DNA of 38,771 nucleotides from Mycobacterium sp. (GTDB lineage Bacteria; Actinomycetota; Actinomycetes; Mycobacteriales; Mycobacteriaceae): NCBI RefSeq assembly GCF_019243155.1, contig NZ_JAFAUS010000514.1, positions 1 to 38,771 of the forward strand, read 5' to 3'. Shown piece by piece: positions 9,145 to 17,914 of this stretch (position 1 is its first letter; each line of letters starts with the position of its first letter). The notes under the pieces were generated by a model. It saw only the letters and a program-made list of their open reading frames with translations, ran no database searches and was not told where the DNA came from. The position numbers and the translations under genes were made by a program.

Positions 9145-9659
9145 CAACGGACCCCGTGCTCGGCCAGCCTCTTGATCGCGGCGAGTGTTTTGCCGATCGC
9201 GGATTCGAACTCGCGCATCCGCACGAACACGATCTTTTGTTCCTTATCGGGCATCGAATCGATGGCCATCGACAAACCCGAGCGTCCCGGGCCCATCTGC
9301 ATCCAGTAGCTCAGCTCCGTGCCTGCGCCCTGCGGCGTCAGCCGAAATCGCCACATCGCTGCCGGGTTCTCGGGTTCGCCCACGGCCCAGGCGAATTCAC
9401 GCTGCTCGTCGCAGCAAACGATGTGGGACGTGGTGCTCCACTGCCCGAACGCATCGTGCTCGTTGTGCCCGACGAAACGCGCGCCGACGCGGGGCCCGAC
9501 ACACCCCTCGGCCCACTCGACCGACTGCAGCTCGCTACTCAGGGCCGGCATCAGCTGGATGTCGGAGACCAGACTCCACACTCGTGCGGGGTCGGCCTCG
9601 ATCCATGTCGAGGCCTCCACCGTCGGCGTATCCGCGTAACGCGCACCGGTCCACTCCAC
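9144..9659 (-). CDS. SRPBCC (START-like/polyketide cyclase) family protein
   Basis: N-terminal VEASTWIEADPARVWSLVSDIQLMPALSSELQSVEW and the length typical of SRPBCC proteins. Confidence 0.8.
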   Translation of the reverse strand: MEWTGARYADTPTVEASTWIEADPARVWSLVSDIQLMPALSSELQSVEWAEGCVGPRVGARFVGHNEHDAFGQWSTTSHIVCCDEQREFAWAVGEPENPAAMWRFRLTPQGAGTELSYWMQMGPGRSGLSMAIDSMPDKEQKIVFVRMREFESAIGKTLAAIKRLAEHGVR

Positions 9660-9680
9660 GCTGGCAATTGTCCACCCAAA

Positions 9681-9707
9681 CGGGCCCGGGGCAATGCCCC
9701 GGGCCCG
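9681..9707. terminator. Strong GC hairpin between desaturase 3' end and SRPBCC gene
   Basis: cgggcccggggca-a-tgccccgggcccg: perfect 13-bp arms around one central base. On the minus strand it is followed by TTTGGG (short U tract only). Confidence 0.6.
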
Positions 9708-9726
9708 ATGAGTTCGGCCAAATGAG

Positions 9727-10833
9727 CTACGCGGCGACCGGCACTCGGTCGGCGGATTTGTCGGCGTCCGGCGTCCGCAGCCATGAGTCCGGGAAGCTGA
9801 GCCGGACGATCTTGCGGACCACCGTGCCGAACTGCTGCATCAGCGGGCCCTTGTTGTAGGGGATGCCGTAGCGCTCACAGATCGCCTGCACCTCGGGCGC
9901 GATCTGGGAGTACCGGCGGGCCGGCATGTCCGGGAACAGGTGGTGTTCGATCTGGTGGGACAGGTTGCCCGACAGCAGGTGGAAGATCTTTCCGCCGGTC
10001 AGGTTCGCCGAACCGAGGACCTGGCGGAAGTACCACTGCCCGCGCGATTCGTCTGCGGTCTCCTCGACGGTGAATTCCTGAGTGCCGTCCGGGAAGTGGC
10101 CGCAGAAGATGATCATGTACGACCACACGTTGCGCATCAGGTTGGCCGTCATGTTGCCGGTGAACACGAACGGGGCGAACGGCCCGGCCAGCAACGGGAA
10201 GGCGACGTAGTCCTTGAGTGTTTGACGGCGGGTCTTGCGCCAGATCGCCTTGAGCGTGTCCTTTTTGTCCCGGACCCGAATCTCGCCCGAGCGGATCTTC
10301 TCGGTTTCCAATTCGTGCAATGCGACCCCGTACTGGAACAACGTCATCAGCAGGAAGGCGTACAGCGGGTTGCCGATGAAATAGCGCTCCCAGGGCTGGT
10401 CTTCGCTCATCCGCAAGATGCCGTAGCCGATGTCGCGGTCCATGCCCACGATGTTGGTGTGGGTGTGGTGCATGTAGTTGTGTGAGTGTCGCCATTGGTC
10501 GGCCGGGCATGCAGTGTCCCACTCGAAGGAACGTCCGGAGATTGCCGGGTCGCGCATCCAGTCGTACTGGCCGTGCATGATGTTGTGACCGATCTCCATG
10601 TTGTCCAGGATTTTGGCCACGCCCAGCATGGCGGTGCCCAGCAGCCAGGCCGGCGGCAGGAACAGCAGCAGGCGCCCACCTACTTCCAGACCGCGCTGGG
10701 TCTTGATGACGCGTCGGATGTAGTCGGCGTCTTCCTCGCCGAGGCTTGCCATCACGCGTTCCTTGATGGCGTCGAGTTCACGGCCGAATTCGTCGGCCTG
10801 CTCGGGGGTCAGGGTGATCTTGTTCTGTGACAT
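9727..10833 (-). CDS. Membrane acyl-CoA fatty acid desaturase (DesA3-like)
   Basis: Three histidine boxes: HNIMHG, HNYMHHTH, HQIEHHLFPD. Preceded by its own oxidoreductase gene. Confidence 0.9.
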   Translation of the reverse strand: MSQNKITLTPEQADEFGRELDAIKERVMASLGEEDADYIRRVIKTQRGLEVGGRLLLFLPPAWLLGTAMLGVAKILDNMEIGHNIMHGQYDWMRDPAISGRSFEWDTACPADQWRHSHNYMHHTHTNIVGMDRDIGYGILRMSEDQPWERYFIGNPLYAFLLMTLFQYGVALHELETEKIRSGEIRVRDKKDTLKAIWRKTRRQTLKDYVAFPLLAGPFAPFVFTGNMTANLMRNVWSYMIIFCGHFPDGTQEFTVEETADESRGQWYFRQVLGSANLTGGKIFHLLSGNLSHQIEHHLFPDMPARRYSQIAPEVQAICERYGIPYNKGPLMQQFGTVVRKIVRLSFPDSWLRTPDADKSADRVPVAA

Positions 10834-10857
10834 GACTTTTCCCTCCGATTGATGTGT

Positions 10858-11952
10858 CTAGAGCGACAGGTCGACGTCGCCGACGGGGACGGAGACGCAG
10901 ATCTGGATGTCTTCGTCGGGGGCGGTGGAGACCGCCCCCGTGACGAGGTTGCGCACGGTGCCGGCGGTCTTGCGCCGGGTGCAGGTGTGGCAGATGCCCA
11001 TCCGGCAGCCGTTCTCCGGTGTCAGCCCGGCCGATTCGGCCTGCTCCAACAGCGGCCGTCCGTCATCGACGGCGTCGATCCCGCTGTCGGCGAACGCTAT
11101 TCGGCCGCCCGACGGATTGGCCGGAGCCTCGAAGGCCGGCGGTACGAAACTTTCGGTGTACACGTTGTCGCAGTGCGTCCGGACGGCGTCGACCAATGGT
11201 GTTGGGCCGCAGACGAACACCGCGTCGGGTGCCGGCATGGCGGCGGCCAGGTGCTCGGCGCCGAAGCGGCCGACCAGGTCACCCGCATCCGACCGGGTGT
11301 AGCCGTGCAGGACGCGAACGCCGGGCAGCACGGCCAGCTCGTCGCGGTAGCACGCCTCCTCAGGTGTCCGGGCGTAGTGCACGAAGGCGATGTCGCCCCG
11401 GTGGCCTTGGGCGAGAAGGGTGCGCAGCATCGCCAGCACCGGCGTGATGCCGCTTCCGCCCGAGACGAAGAGGATCCGCTGCGGCCGGGCCTCGGGCAGC
11501 ACGAAGTCGCCACCGACGCCCGCCAAACCGACGATCATGCCGCGGCGGGCTCGCTCGTACAGATAGTTGGAGACCAACCCACCGTCGTGTCGACCGATCG
11601 TCAACTCCAGGTTGGGGGTTCCCTCGGCGTTGGCCGGGGAATAGCAGCGGGTGTGCCGGCGGCCGTCGATGTCGATCGTGAGGTTGACGTACTGACCGGC
11701 TTTGACGGTGTTGGCCGACGTGAAGCTGTCGTTGGGCGCGAGGGTGAGGGTGACGCTGCGCGACGTCGTGCGCTGCACGTCGATCACCTTGGCGCGATGC
11801 TCGCCCAGCGTCCACGTCGGCGCCACCAGTTCGGTGTAGCGGTCCACGCCGTGTGGTCCGGTGAGCAGGTCCACAAGTTCCGAACCCAAGACTCGCTTCC
11901 GAAAAGTTCGGGCGAGGGCTCGCCCGGAAGTTGAAGCAGTTTGAGTAAACAT
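10858..11952 (-). CDS. Ferredoxin-NADP reductase/2Fe-2S flavodoxin-type oxidoreductase (Rv3230c-like desaturase electron-transfer partner)
   Basis: FAD region GRRHTRCYSPANAEG, NAD-binding LFVSGGSGITPVLAMLR, C-terminal 2Fe-2S motif ENGCRMGICHTCTRRKTAGTVRN. Best start ATG 11952 (MFTQTAST). Confidence 0.9.
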   Translation of the reverse strand: MFTQTASTSGRALARTFRKRVLGSELVDLLTGPHGVDRYTELVAPTWTLGEHRAKVIDVQRTTSRSVTLTLAPNDSFTSANTVKAGQYVNLTIDIDGRRHTRCYSPANAEGTPNLELTIGRHDGGLVSNYLYERARRGMIVGLAGVGGDFVLPEARPQRILFVSGGSGITPVLAMLRTLLAQGHRGDIAFVHYARTPEEACYRDELAVLPGVRVLHGYTRSDAGDLVGRFGAEHLAAAMPAPDAVFVCGPTPLVDAVRTHCDNVYTESFVPPAFEAPANPSGGRIAFADSGIDAVDDGRPLLEQAESAGLTPENGCRMGICHTCTRRKTAGTVRNLVTGAVSTAPDEDIQICVSVPVGDVDLSL

Positions 11953-11960
11953 ATGTATAC
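11945..11960. promoter_or_regulatory. Near-palindrome GTAAACATATGTATAC over the reductase start codon
   Basis: 7 of 8 half-site positions complementary. The ATG of the 10858-11952 CDS lies inside. Confidence 0.4.
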
Positions 11961-12013
11961 CGTGTGGCCAGAGGGCCCAGCCAGTCAAGGGTTTACCCCA
12001 GGTCTGTGGTAGG

Positions 12014-12028
12014 GTTCACATAGTGAAC
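12014..12028. promoter_or_regulatory. Candidate operator palindrome GTTCAC-ATA-GTGAAC
   Basis: Perfect 6-bp inverted repeat. The GTG start codon of the TetR gene (12023) is the first triplet of the right arm. Confidence 0.5.
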
Positions 12029-12697
12029 AGCCGTACTCCTAGCTCACGGACGCGCGGCTCTGGTCGAGAAAGATCACGCGAAAGTCCCTCACGTGCGGAG
12101 CGTAAGGAAGCGACCCGGCGCGCGATCATCGCGGCCGCCCTCAAGCTGTTGCAGGATCGCAGCTTCAGCAGCCTGAGCCTGCGCGAGGTGACCCGCGCGG
12201 TTGATATCGTGCCCGCGGCGTTCTACCGACATTTCGAATCGATGGAAGCCCTGGGACTTGTTCTCATCGACGAGTCGTTCCGAAGCCTGAGGGACACCCT
12301 GCGCGATGCGCGCTCCGGCAAGTTCGACCCGAATCGCGTGATCGAGTCGTCGGTCGAGATCCTGGTTGCCAGCGTCGCCGACCGGCGCGAGCATTGGCGC
12401 CTGATCGGCCGCGAGCGGAACAGCGGCTTGAGCGTGCTGCGCTATGCGATCCGCACCGAGATCCGGCTCATCACCTCCGAACTGGCGACCGACCTGGCGC
12501 GTTTCCCGGGCCTCAACGGGTGGACCACCGAGGATCTGAACGTGCTTGCGACACTGTTCGTCAACGCGATGATCGTCATCGCGGAGGCCATCGAGGACGC
12601 TCAGAGCACCGAGGCGCTGGAAGACATTCGGCGGATCGCGGTCAAGCAGCTCCGGATGATCGCCGTCGGCGTCGCCGGTTGGCGAAGCACCCCTTGA
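12023..12697 (+). CDS. TetR family transcriptional regulator (FabR-like)
   Basis: RAERKEATRRAIIAAALKLLQDRSFSSLSLREVTRAVDIVPAAFYRHFESMEALGLVLIDES. Divergent from the desaturase operon. Confidence 0.88.
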   Translation: MNSRTPSSRTRGSGRERSRESPSRAERKEATRRAIIAAALKLLQDRSFSSLSLREVTRAVDIVPAAFYRHFESMEALGLVLIDESFRSLRDTLRDARSGKFDPNRVIESSVEILVASVADRREHWRLIGRERNSGLSVLRYAIRTEIRLITSELATDLARFPGLNGWTTEDLNVLATLFVNAMIVIAEAIEDAQSTEALEDIRRIAVKQLRMIAVGVAGWRSTP

Positions 12698-12735
12698 TGT
12701 GTCGCCGCCATCCGCAGTGAACAACTGAGCACTAA

Positions 12736-13083
12736 CTACTCGTCGGCGACCTCATACAGCGAGTCGCCGTCCTCGGGGGTGCCGTCGATCTGGCCCCGAT
12801 GCGCGCGCCGTGGCAGGTCGCTGTCGGCCGAGCCGGTCGCAGCGTCGGTCACGTCCGGCTCCTCGGCGGCCAGTCGGTCGTCGAGCGATTCACCCTCTCG
12901 CTCTTCGCGCGCCGTCATTCCGAACTTGTCCGCTTCGCTCCAGTCCTCGGGCGGGTCGACGACGATGTCGCCGTCACGGTTGCGCACCTCGTCGGAATCG
13001 GTGCCTTCGCTTGGGTTCAGCGTGTCACCGGGGCCGCCTTCTTCGGGGAAGTCCGCGGGATCCACCAAGTCGTTGTCGCTCAT
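12736..13083 (-). CDS. Small acidic protein, possibly DUF5709-like
   Basis: MSDNDLVDPADFPEEGGPGDTLNPSEG...EREGESLDDRLAAEEPDV: acidic, low complexity, with 'ESLDDRLAAEEPD' motif. ATG at 13083. Confidence 0.65.
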   Translation of the reverse strand: MSDNDLVDPADFPEEGGPGDTLNPSEGTDSDEVRNRDGDIVVDPPEDWSEADKFGMTAREEREGESLDDRLAAEEPDVTDAATGSADSDLPRRAHRGQIDGTPEDGDSLYEVADE

Positions 13084-13128
13084 GGGGAACCGGTTGCCCG
13101 TCGCCCCGGGCACCTAAACGCGCGTGGT

Positions 13129-13743
13129 CTACCGTGGCGCGCGCCACATCGCCCACATGGTGGGACCGCCGTCCGGCAGCGCGATCTCGCGGGTCACCTC
13201 GAAGCCGAAACGCTGGTAATACGGCACGTTTTCGAGTTTCGTCGACTCGAGATACGCGGGGCAGTACTCGGCATCGCAGCGGTCCAGGCGCGATCGCATC
13301 AGGGCCTGCCCAAACCCCTTGCCCCGCACGGTGGGATCGCTGCCGATCACCGCCAGATACCAGTGCGGCTCTTCGGGATGTGCGCGTTTCATCAGCTCCT
13401 GCACAGCCTGCCCCTGCGCCGAGCGCAGGCCGAAAACCCGGATGAACGTCGGCGACATCAGCAACATTGCCCGGCGTGTTTCCTGCCAGTGGTTCGGCGG
13501 GTCCCACAGTGCCGCCGCGCCGATGGACGGGCCGTCGCGGGCAACTTCCACACCGCCGAGTGCCAGATGGTGGTGACGGGTCATCGCCGCGAACAAACGG
13601 CGTAATTGGGCGGTGCGCGCGCGCTGCTTGGGTAGCAGCCACATCATCACCGGGTCGTCGTAAAACGCCCGCGCCAGGACGTGGGACAGGTCTCGCATGT
13701 CGTCTTTGCCGGCCGGGCGCGTCTGCGGAACCACCCGCCTCAC
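13129..13743 (-). CDS. GNAT family N-acetyltransferase (Rv0133-like)
   Basis: LARAFYDDPVMMWLLP, WYLAVIGSDPTVRGKGFGQALM, YLESTKLENVPYYQRFGFEV. GTG start at 13743 gives 204 aa. The 427-aa ORF extension is not supported. Confidence 0.85.
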   Translation of the reverse strand: MRRVVPQTRPAGKDDMRDLSHVLARAFYDDPVMMWLLPKQRARTAQLRRLFAAMTRHHHLALGGVEVARDGPSIGAAALWDPPNHWQETRRAMLLMSPTFIRVFGLRSAQGQAVQELMKRAHPEEPHWYLAVIGSDPTVRGKGFGQALMRSRLDRCDAEYCPAYLESTKLENVPYYQRFGFEVTREIALPDGGPTMWAMWRAPR

Positions 13744-13834
13744 GCTAGCGGGCGCCAGCGAGTGGCGCGATTTCCGTTGATGGTGGCGGTGAACGGCGAC
13801 GTGTGTGATCACCCGCACGGGGTACTTACACGCG

Positions 13835-14928
13835 ATGGCGGACATCTCGCGGCGCACGTTCGGGCGATTGGCCGCCGGGACGGGTGTGCTCGGCAGCGCC
13901 GGGTTCTCCGCGAGTTGCGACCGACCGGCCGACCATGTGCATCCCGCGACCCCACCGCCCGCCGGCAGGGGGGTGTGGGTTTGACGCTCTCCCACGAGCA
14001 ATTCCGCACCGACCAGCTGGTTGCGCAAGCAGAGGCGGCCGAACGGGCCGGCTTTCAGTACGTCTGGGCCAGCGACCACATCCAGCCATGGCAGGACAAC
14101 GAGGGCCATGCGATGTTTCCGTGGCTGACGCTGGCCTTGGTGGGTAACGCCACCAGCCGCATCTCCTTCGGCACCGGGGTGACCTGCCCCACGTATCGCT
14201 ACCACCCGGCCGTGGTGGCACAGGCATTCGCTTCGCTGGAGCTCTTGAATCCCGGACGCGTGTTCTTGGGGGTTGGCACCGGTGAGCGGCTCAACGAACA
14301 GGCAACCACCAACGCGTTCGGTGCGTACACCGAACGCCACGACCGGTTGGTCGAGGCCATCGGGCTGATCCGCCAATTGTGGAGCGGATCGCGAACCTCG
14401 TTCTCCGGTCACTACTTTCAGACGAACGCGCTGAAGTTGTACGACGTGCCGCAGTCACCGCCGCCCATTTACGTGGCCGCCGGCGGTCCGAAGAGCGCCA
14501 CGTTAGCCGGTCAATACGGCGACGGCTGGATCACTCAAGCCCACGACGTCACAAACCCGAAGCTGCTGGCCGCTTTCGGCGCGGGCGCGCACGCTTCGGG
14601 CCGCGATCCGGCGAGTCTTGGTAAGCGCGCCGAGATGTTCGCGGTGGTCGGCGATCACACCGAAGCCGCTCGCGCGGCGACGCTGTGGCGCTTCACCGCC
14701 GGCGCGGTCGACCAGCCGAACCCGGTCGAAATCCAGCGCGCCGCTGATGCCAACCCCATCGACAAGGTGCTGGCCAACTGGACCGTCGGCACCGATCCCG
14801 GCCCCCACATCAACGCCGTTCAGGCGGTTCTGGACGCCGGCGCCATTCCCTTTTTGCACTTCGCGCAGACCGAACCGATGACCGCGATCGAGTTCTACCG
14901 CACCAACGTCCTGCCCAAGCTGCACTGA
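13835..14928 (+). CDS. fgd2: F420-dependent hydroxymycolic acid dehydrogenase/FGD2-like LLM protein with N-terminal Tat-like signal; apparently frameshifted at 13968-13973
   Basis: Body (frame of ORF 13681-14928) GVGLTLSHEQFRTDQLVAQAEAAERAGFQYVWASDHIQPWQDNEGH matches my recollection of Rv0132c. The signal peptide MADISRRTFGRLAAGTGVLGSAGFSASC is encoded from ATG 13835 in another frame ending at TGA 13982-13984. Confidence 0.8.
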
Positions 14929-14977
14929 AAGGCTTTTCGACATAGTTGGCCGCGACGCAGGGTACCCGTTGAGTCTT

Positions 14978-15673
14978 ATGAGCGAATTGGACCCTAATCA
15001 ACACCAGCTCGCCGTTCGCATGGCGGAGCTGGCACGTCAGATCGCCAGGCCTCGCAGTGTCGAGGAGATCTTGGCAGATGTGACCGCCACCGCGGTAGAG
15101 CTGATTCCGCGGGCTGACGTTTCGGGAGTGTTGTTGCTGAAAAAGGGCGGCGAGTTTGAATCTCTGGGCGACACCGACGACTTGGTCGCACGACTCGACG
15201 CGCTTCAGCACAAATTCGGTGAGGGCCCCTGTGCCAAGGCCGCGCTGCAGGAAACCATCGTGCGCAGCGACGATCTGCGCGAAGATTCGAGATGGCCGCA
15301 ATATGCACCTGCGGCCGTAGAGCGCGGCGTGCTCGGCAGTCTCTCGTTCAAGCTGTACACCGCGGACCGCACGGCTGGGGCGCTGAACCTGTTCAGCTTC
15401 GAGGCCGGCCCGTGGGAGGCCGAAGCGGAGACCATCGGTTCGGTGTTGGCGGCGCACGCCGCGGCCGCGATCCTGGCGGTGCGGCACGGCGAAGAACTGC
15501 AATCGGCGTTGTCGACTCGGGACCGGATCGGGCAGGCCAAAGGCATCATCATGGAGCGCTTCGGCGTGGACGAGGTGCGGGCCTTCGAGTTGTTGCGGAA
15601 GCTGTCGCAGGAAAGTCAGATGAAGCTCGTCGACATCGCCCAGCAAGTCGTCGACACACGCGGAATGGATTGA
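14978..15673 (+). CDS. GAF and ANTAR domain-containing regulator
   Basis: GAF-like N-terminal region and C-terminal ANTAR signature LSTRDRIGQAKGIIMERFGVDEVRAFELLRKLSQESQMKLVDIAQQVV. Confidence 0.88.
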   Translation: MSELDPNQHQLAVRMAELARQIARPRSVEEILADVTATAVELIPRADVSGVLLLKKGGEFESLGDTDDLVARLDALQHKFGEGPCAKAALQETIVRSDDLREDSRWPQYAPAAVERGVLGSLSFKLYTADRTAGALNLFSFEAGPWEAEAETIGSVLAAHAAAAILAVRHGEELQSALSTRDRIGQAKGIIMERFGVDEVRAFELLRKLSQESQMKLVDIAQQVVDTRGMD

Positions 15674-15748
15674 CTGGTCTCGCCGCCGACTAAAGTTGAC
15701 TGATCAACGAGTCCGGTGCGCCGCTGCCCCGGGGAATGGTGGCCAGAA

Positions 15749-17044
15749 GTGTGGGACTTCGAAACTGACCCCGAATACCAGGCGAAGCTGGACTGGGTCG
15801 AAAAGTTCATGAGCGAGGAGCTCGAGCCGCTCGACCTGGTCGCACTCGACCCGTATGACAAGAAGAACGCCGAGATGATGGCCATCCTGCGGCCGCTGCA
15901 GCAGCAGGTGAAAGACCAGGGTCTGTGGGCCGCGCATCTCCGGCCCGAGCTTGGTGGCCAGGGATTCGGCCAGGTGAAGCTCGCGCTGCTGAACGAGATC
16001 CTGGGCCGCTCCCGCTGGGCCCCATCGGTGTTCGGCTGCCAGGCGCCGGACTCGGGTAACGCCGAGATCCTCGCGTTGTTCGGCACCGACGAGCAGAAGG
16101 CCCGCTACCTGCAACCGTTGCTGGACGGTGACATCACGTCGTGCTATTCGATGACCGAACCGCAGGGCGGTTCGGATCCGGGCAACTTCATCACTGCTGC
16201 GACCCGAGACGGGGACGACTGGGTCATCAACGGCGAGAAGTGGTTCTCCACCAACGCCAAACACGCGTCGTTCTTCATCGTCATGGCGGTCACCAAGCCC
16301 GACGCCCGCACCTACGACAAGATGTCGCTGTTCATCGTGCCGGCCGAGACGCCGGGCATCGAGATCATCCGCAACGTCGGCATGGGTGCCGAATCCTCGA
16401 AGCGCGCCAGCCACGGCTACGTCCGCTACAACGATGTCCGGGTGCCCGCCGACCACGTGCTGGGCGGCGAGGGCCAGGCGTTCATGATCGCCCAGACCAG
16501 GCTCGGCGGTGGCCGCATCCATCACGCGATGCGCACGATTGCGTTGGCGCGCAGCGCATTCGACATGATGTGTGAGCGGGCGGTGTCGCGCAAGACCCGG
16601 CACGGCCGGCTTTCCGATTTCCAGATGACGCAGGAGAAGATCGCCGACAGCTGGATTCAGATCGAGCAGTTCCGACTGTTGGTACTGCGCACCGCGTGGC
16701 TGATCGACAAGCACCACGACTACCAGAAGGTGCGCCGCGACATCGCGGCGGTGAAAGTGGCCATGCCCCAGGTGCTGCACGACGTCGCGCAGCGGGCCAT
16801 GCACCTACACGGTGCGCTCGGCGTCTCCGACGAGATGCCGTTCGTCAAGATGATGGTGGCCGCGGAGTCGCTGGGCATCGCCGACGGCGCGACCGAGCTG
16901 CACAAGATGACGGTGGCCCGTCGGACTCTGCGTGAATATGAGCCCGTGACAACGCCTTTCCCGTCCGCGCACATACCGACCCGGCGCGCGGAGGCACAGG
17001 CCCGGCTGGCCGAACGGCTGGAACACGCGGTCGCCGAGTTCTGA
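15749..17044 (+). CDS. fadE1: Acyl-CoA dehydrogenase (FadE1-like)
   Basis: MWDFETDPEYQAKLDWVEKFMSEELEPLDLVALDPYDKKN; CYSMTEPQGGSDPGNF; HGALGVSDEMPFVKMM. Strong similarity to Rv0131c. GTG start at 15749. Confidence 0.92.
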   Translation: MWDFETDPEYQAKLDWVEKFMSEELEPLDLVALDPYDKKNAEMMAILRPLQQQVKDQGLWAAHLRPELGGQGFGQVKLALLNEILGRSRWAPSVFGCQAPDSGNAEILALFGTDEQKARYLQPLLDGDITSCYSMTEPQGGSDPGNFITAATRDGDDWVINGEKWFSTNAKHASFFIVMAVTKPDARTYDKMSLFIVPAETPGIEIIRNVGMGAESSKRASHGYVRYNDVRVPADHVLGGEGQAFMIAQTRLGGGRIHHAMRTIALARSAFDMMCERAVSRKTRHGRLSDFQMTQEKIADSWIQIEQFRLLVLRTAWLIDKHHDYQKVRRDIAAVKVAMPQVLHDVAQRAMHLHGALGVSDEMPFVKMMVAAESLGIADGATELHKMTVARRTLREYEPVTTPFPSAHIPTRRAEAQARLAERLEHAVAEF

Positions 17045-17132
17045 CCAACGCGACGACACATAATCGACGACGCACATGACACGCCGAAAACGGTGCGCGT
17101 GGTTTATGTTTCGCGATATTCGGGGTCGGTCG

Positions 17133-17588
17133 CTAGGACACGTAGCGAACGATGCTTTCGGCCACGCACGCCGGCTTGGCCGACCCCTCGATCTCCACGG
17201 TGGTCGACACGATCGCCTGCACTGCGCCGTTCCCGACGTCCTCAACGCCGACCAGTGAACTCTTCGCACGCACCCGGGAGCCCACGGGCACCGGAGCGGG
17301 GAAGCGAACCTTGTTGAGGCCGTAGTTGATTGCGAGTTTGATGCCGTTCACCGTGTACATCTGGTGCTGCATCCGGGGTAGCAGCGACAGCGTCATGTAG
17401 CCGTGGGCGATGGTCGTGCCGAACGGACCCTTGGCCGCGCGTTCGGGGTCGACGTGGATCCACTGGTGGTCACCGGTCGCGTCGGCGAACAGGTTGACGT
17501 CTTCCTGGGTGACGGTCACCCAATCGCTCTCCCCGATTTCTTCGCCCGTGATGGCGGCGAGGTCGGCTACTGACTCGAAGGTGCGCAT
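17133..17588 (-). CDS. htdZ: MaoC-like (R)-specific enoyl-CoA hydratase HtdZ
   Basis: Hydratase motif FADATGDHQWIHVDPERAAKGPFGTTIAHGYMTLSL. Adjacent to the fadE1 homologue as in Rv0130/Rv0131c. Confidence 0.92.
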   Translation of the reverse strand: MRTFESVADLAAITGEEIGESDWVTVTQEDVNLFADATGDHQWIHVDPERAAKGPFGTTIAHGYMTLSLLPRMQHQMYTVNGIKLAINYGLNKVRFPAPVPVGSRVRAKSSLVGVEDVGNGAVQAIVSTTVEIEGSAKPACVAESIVRYVS

Positions 17589-17645
17589 TGGGGGTTCTCC
17601 TTGTCCCGGGTAATAAGAGCGATCACCATGCCCCCAAGCACACTA

Positions 17646-17672
17646 TCGAAACCGGCAACGACCCGGTTTCGA
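17646..17672. repeat. Inverted repeat TCGAAACCGG-N7-CCGGTTTCGA in htdZ/17720 divergent intergenic region
   Basis: Perfect 10-bp arms read from sequence. The right arm contains GGTTT. Confidence 0.6.
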
Positions 17673-17719
17673 GGTAGCCATCGCGGGAACCCCCGGTCAG
17701 AACTCGAGAGGAGACGACC

Positions 17720-17890
17720 ATGGCAGACGAAAAGGGCCATAAAGCCGAGTCCGACGTCGAACGGGAAGCGCACGAAGCCCGTTCGCGCGCGGGCAAGGAC
17801 GATGACGGCTCATACGTGGGCGCGGCCGGCTCCGACGACACCTTCGACGCCGGCGAATCGGGCGCCGAAGCACGCAGCCAACGAGGCTGA
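17720..17890 (+). CDS. 56-aa acidic hypothetical protein
   Basis: MADEKGHKAESDVEREAHEARSRAGKDDDGSYVGAAGSDDTFDAGESGAEARSQRG*. Preceded by GAGGAGAC RBS-like sequence. Confidence 0.65.
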   Translation: MADEKGHKAESDVEREAHEARSRAGKDDDGSYVGAAGSDDTFDAGESGAEARSQRG

Positions 17891-17914
17891 CGTTCGCAGG
17901 CGCAAGATGGGTCC

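Noticed and set aside
13744-14412. N-terminal extension of the 427-aa acetyltransferase ORF
   Set aside because: The extension runs antisense through fgd2. A GTG at 13743 gives a normal-length GNAT protein.
15704-16804. 366-aa minus-strand ORF
   Set aside because: Antisense to fadE1, no motifs.
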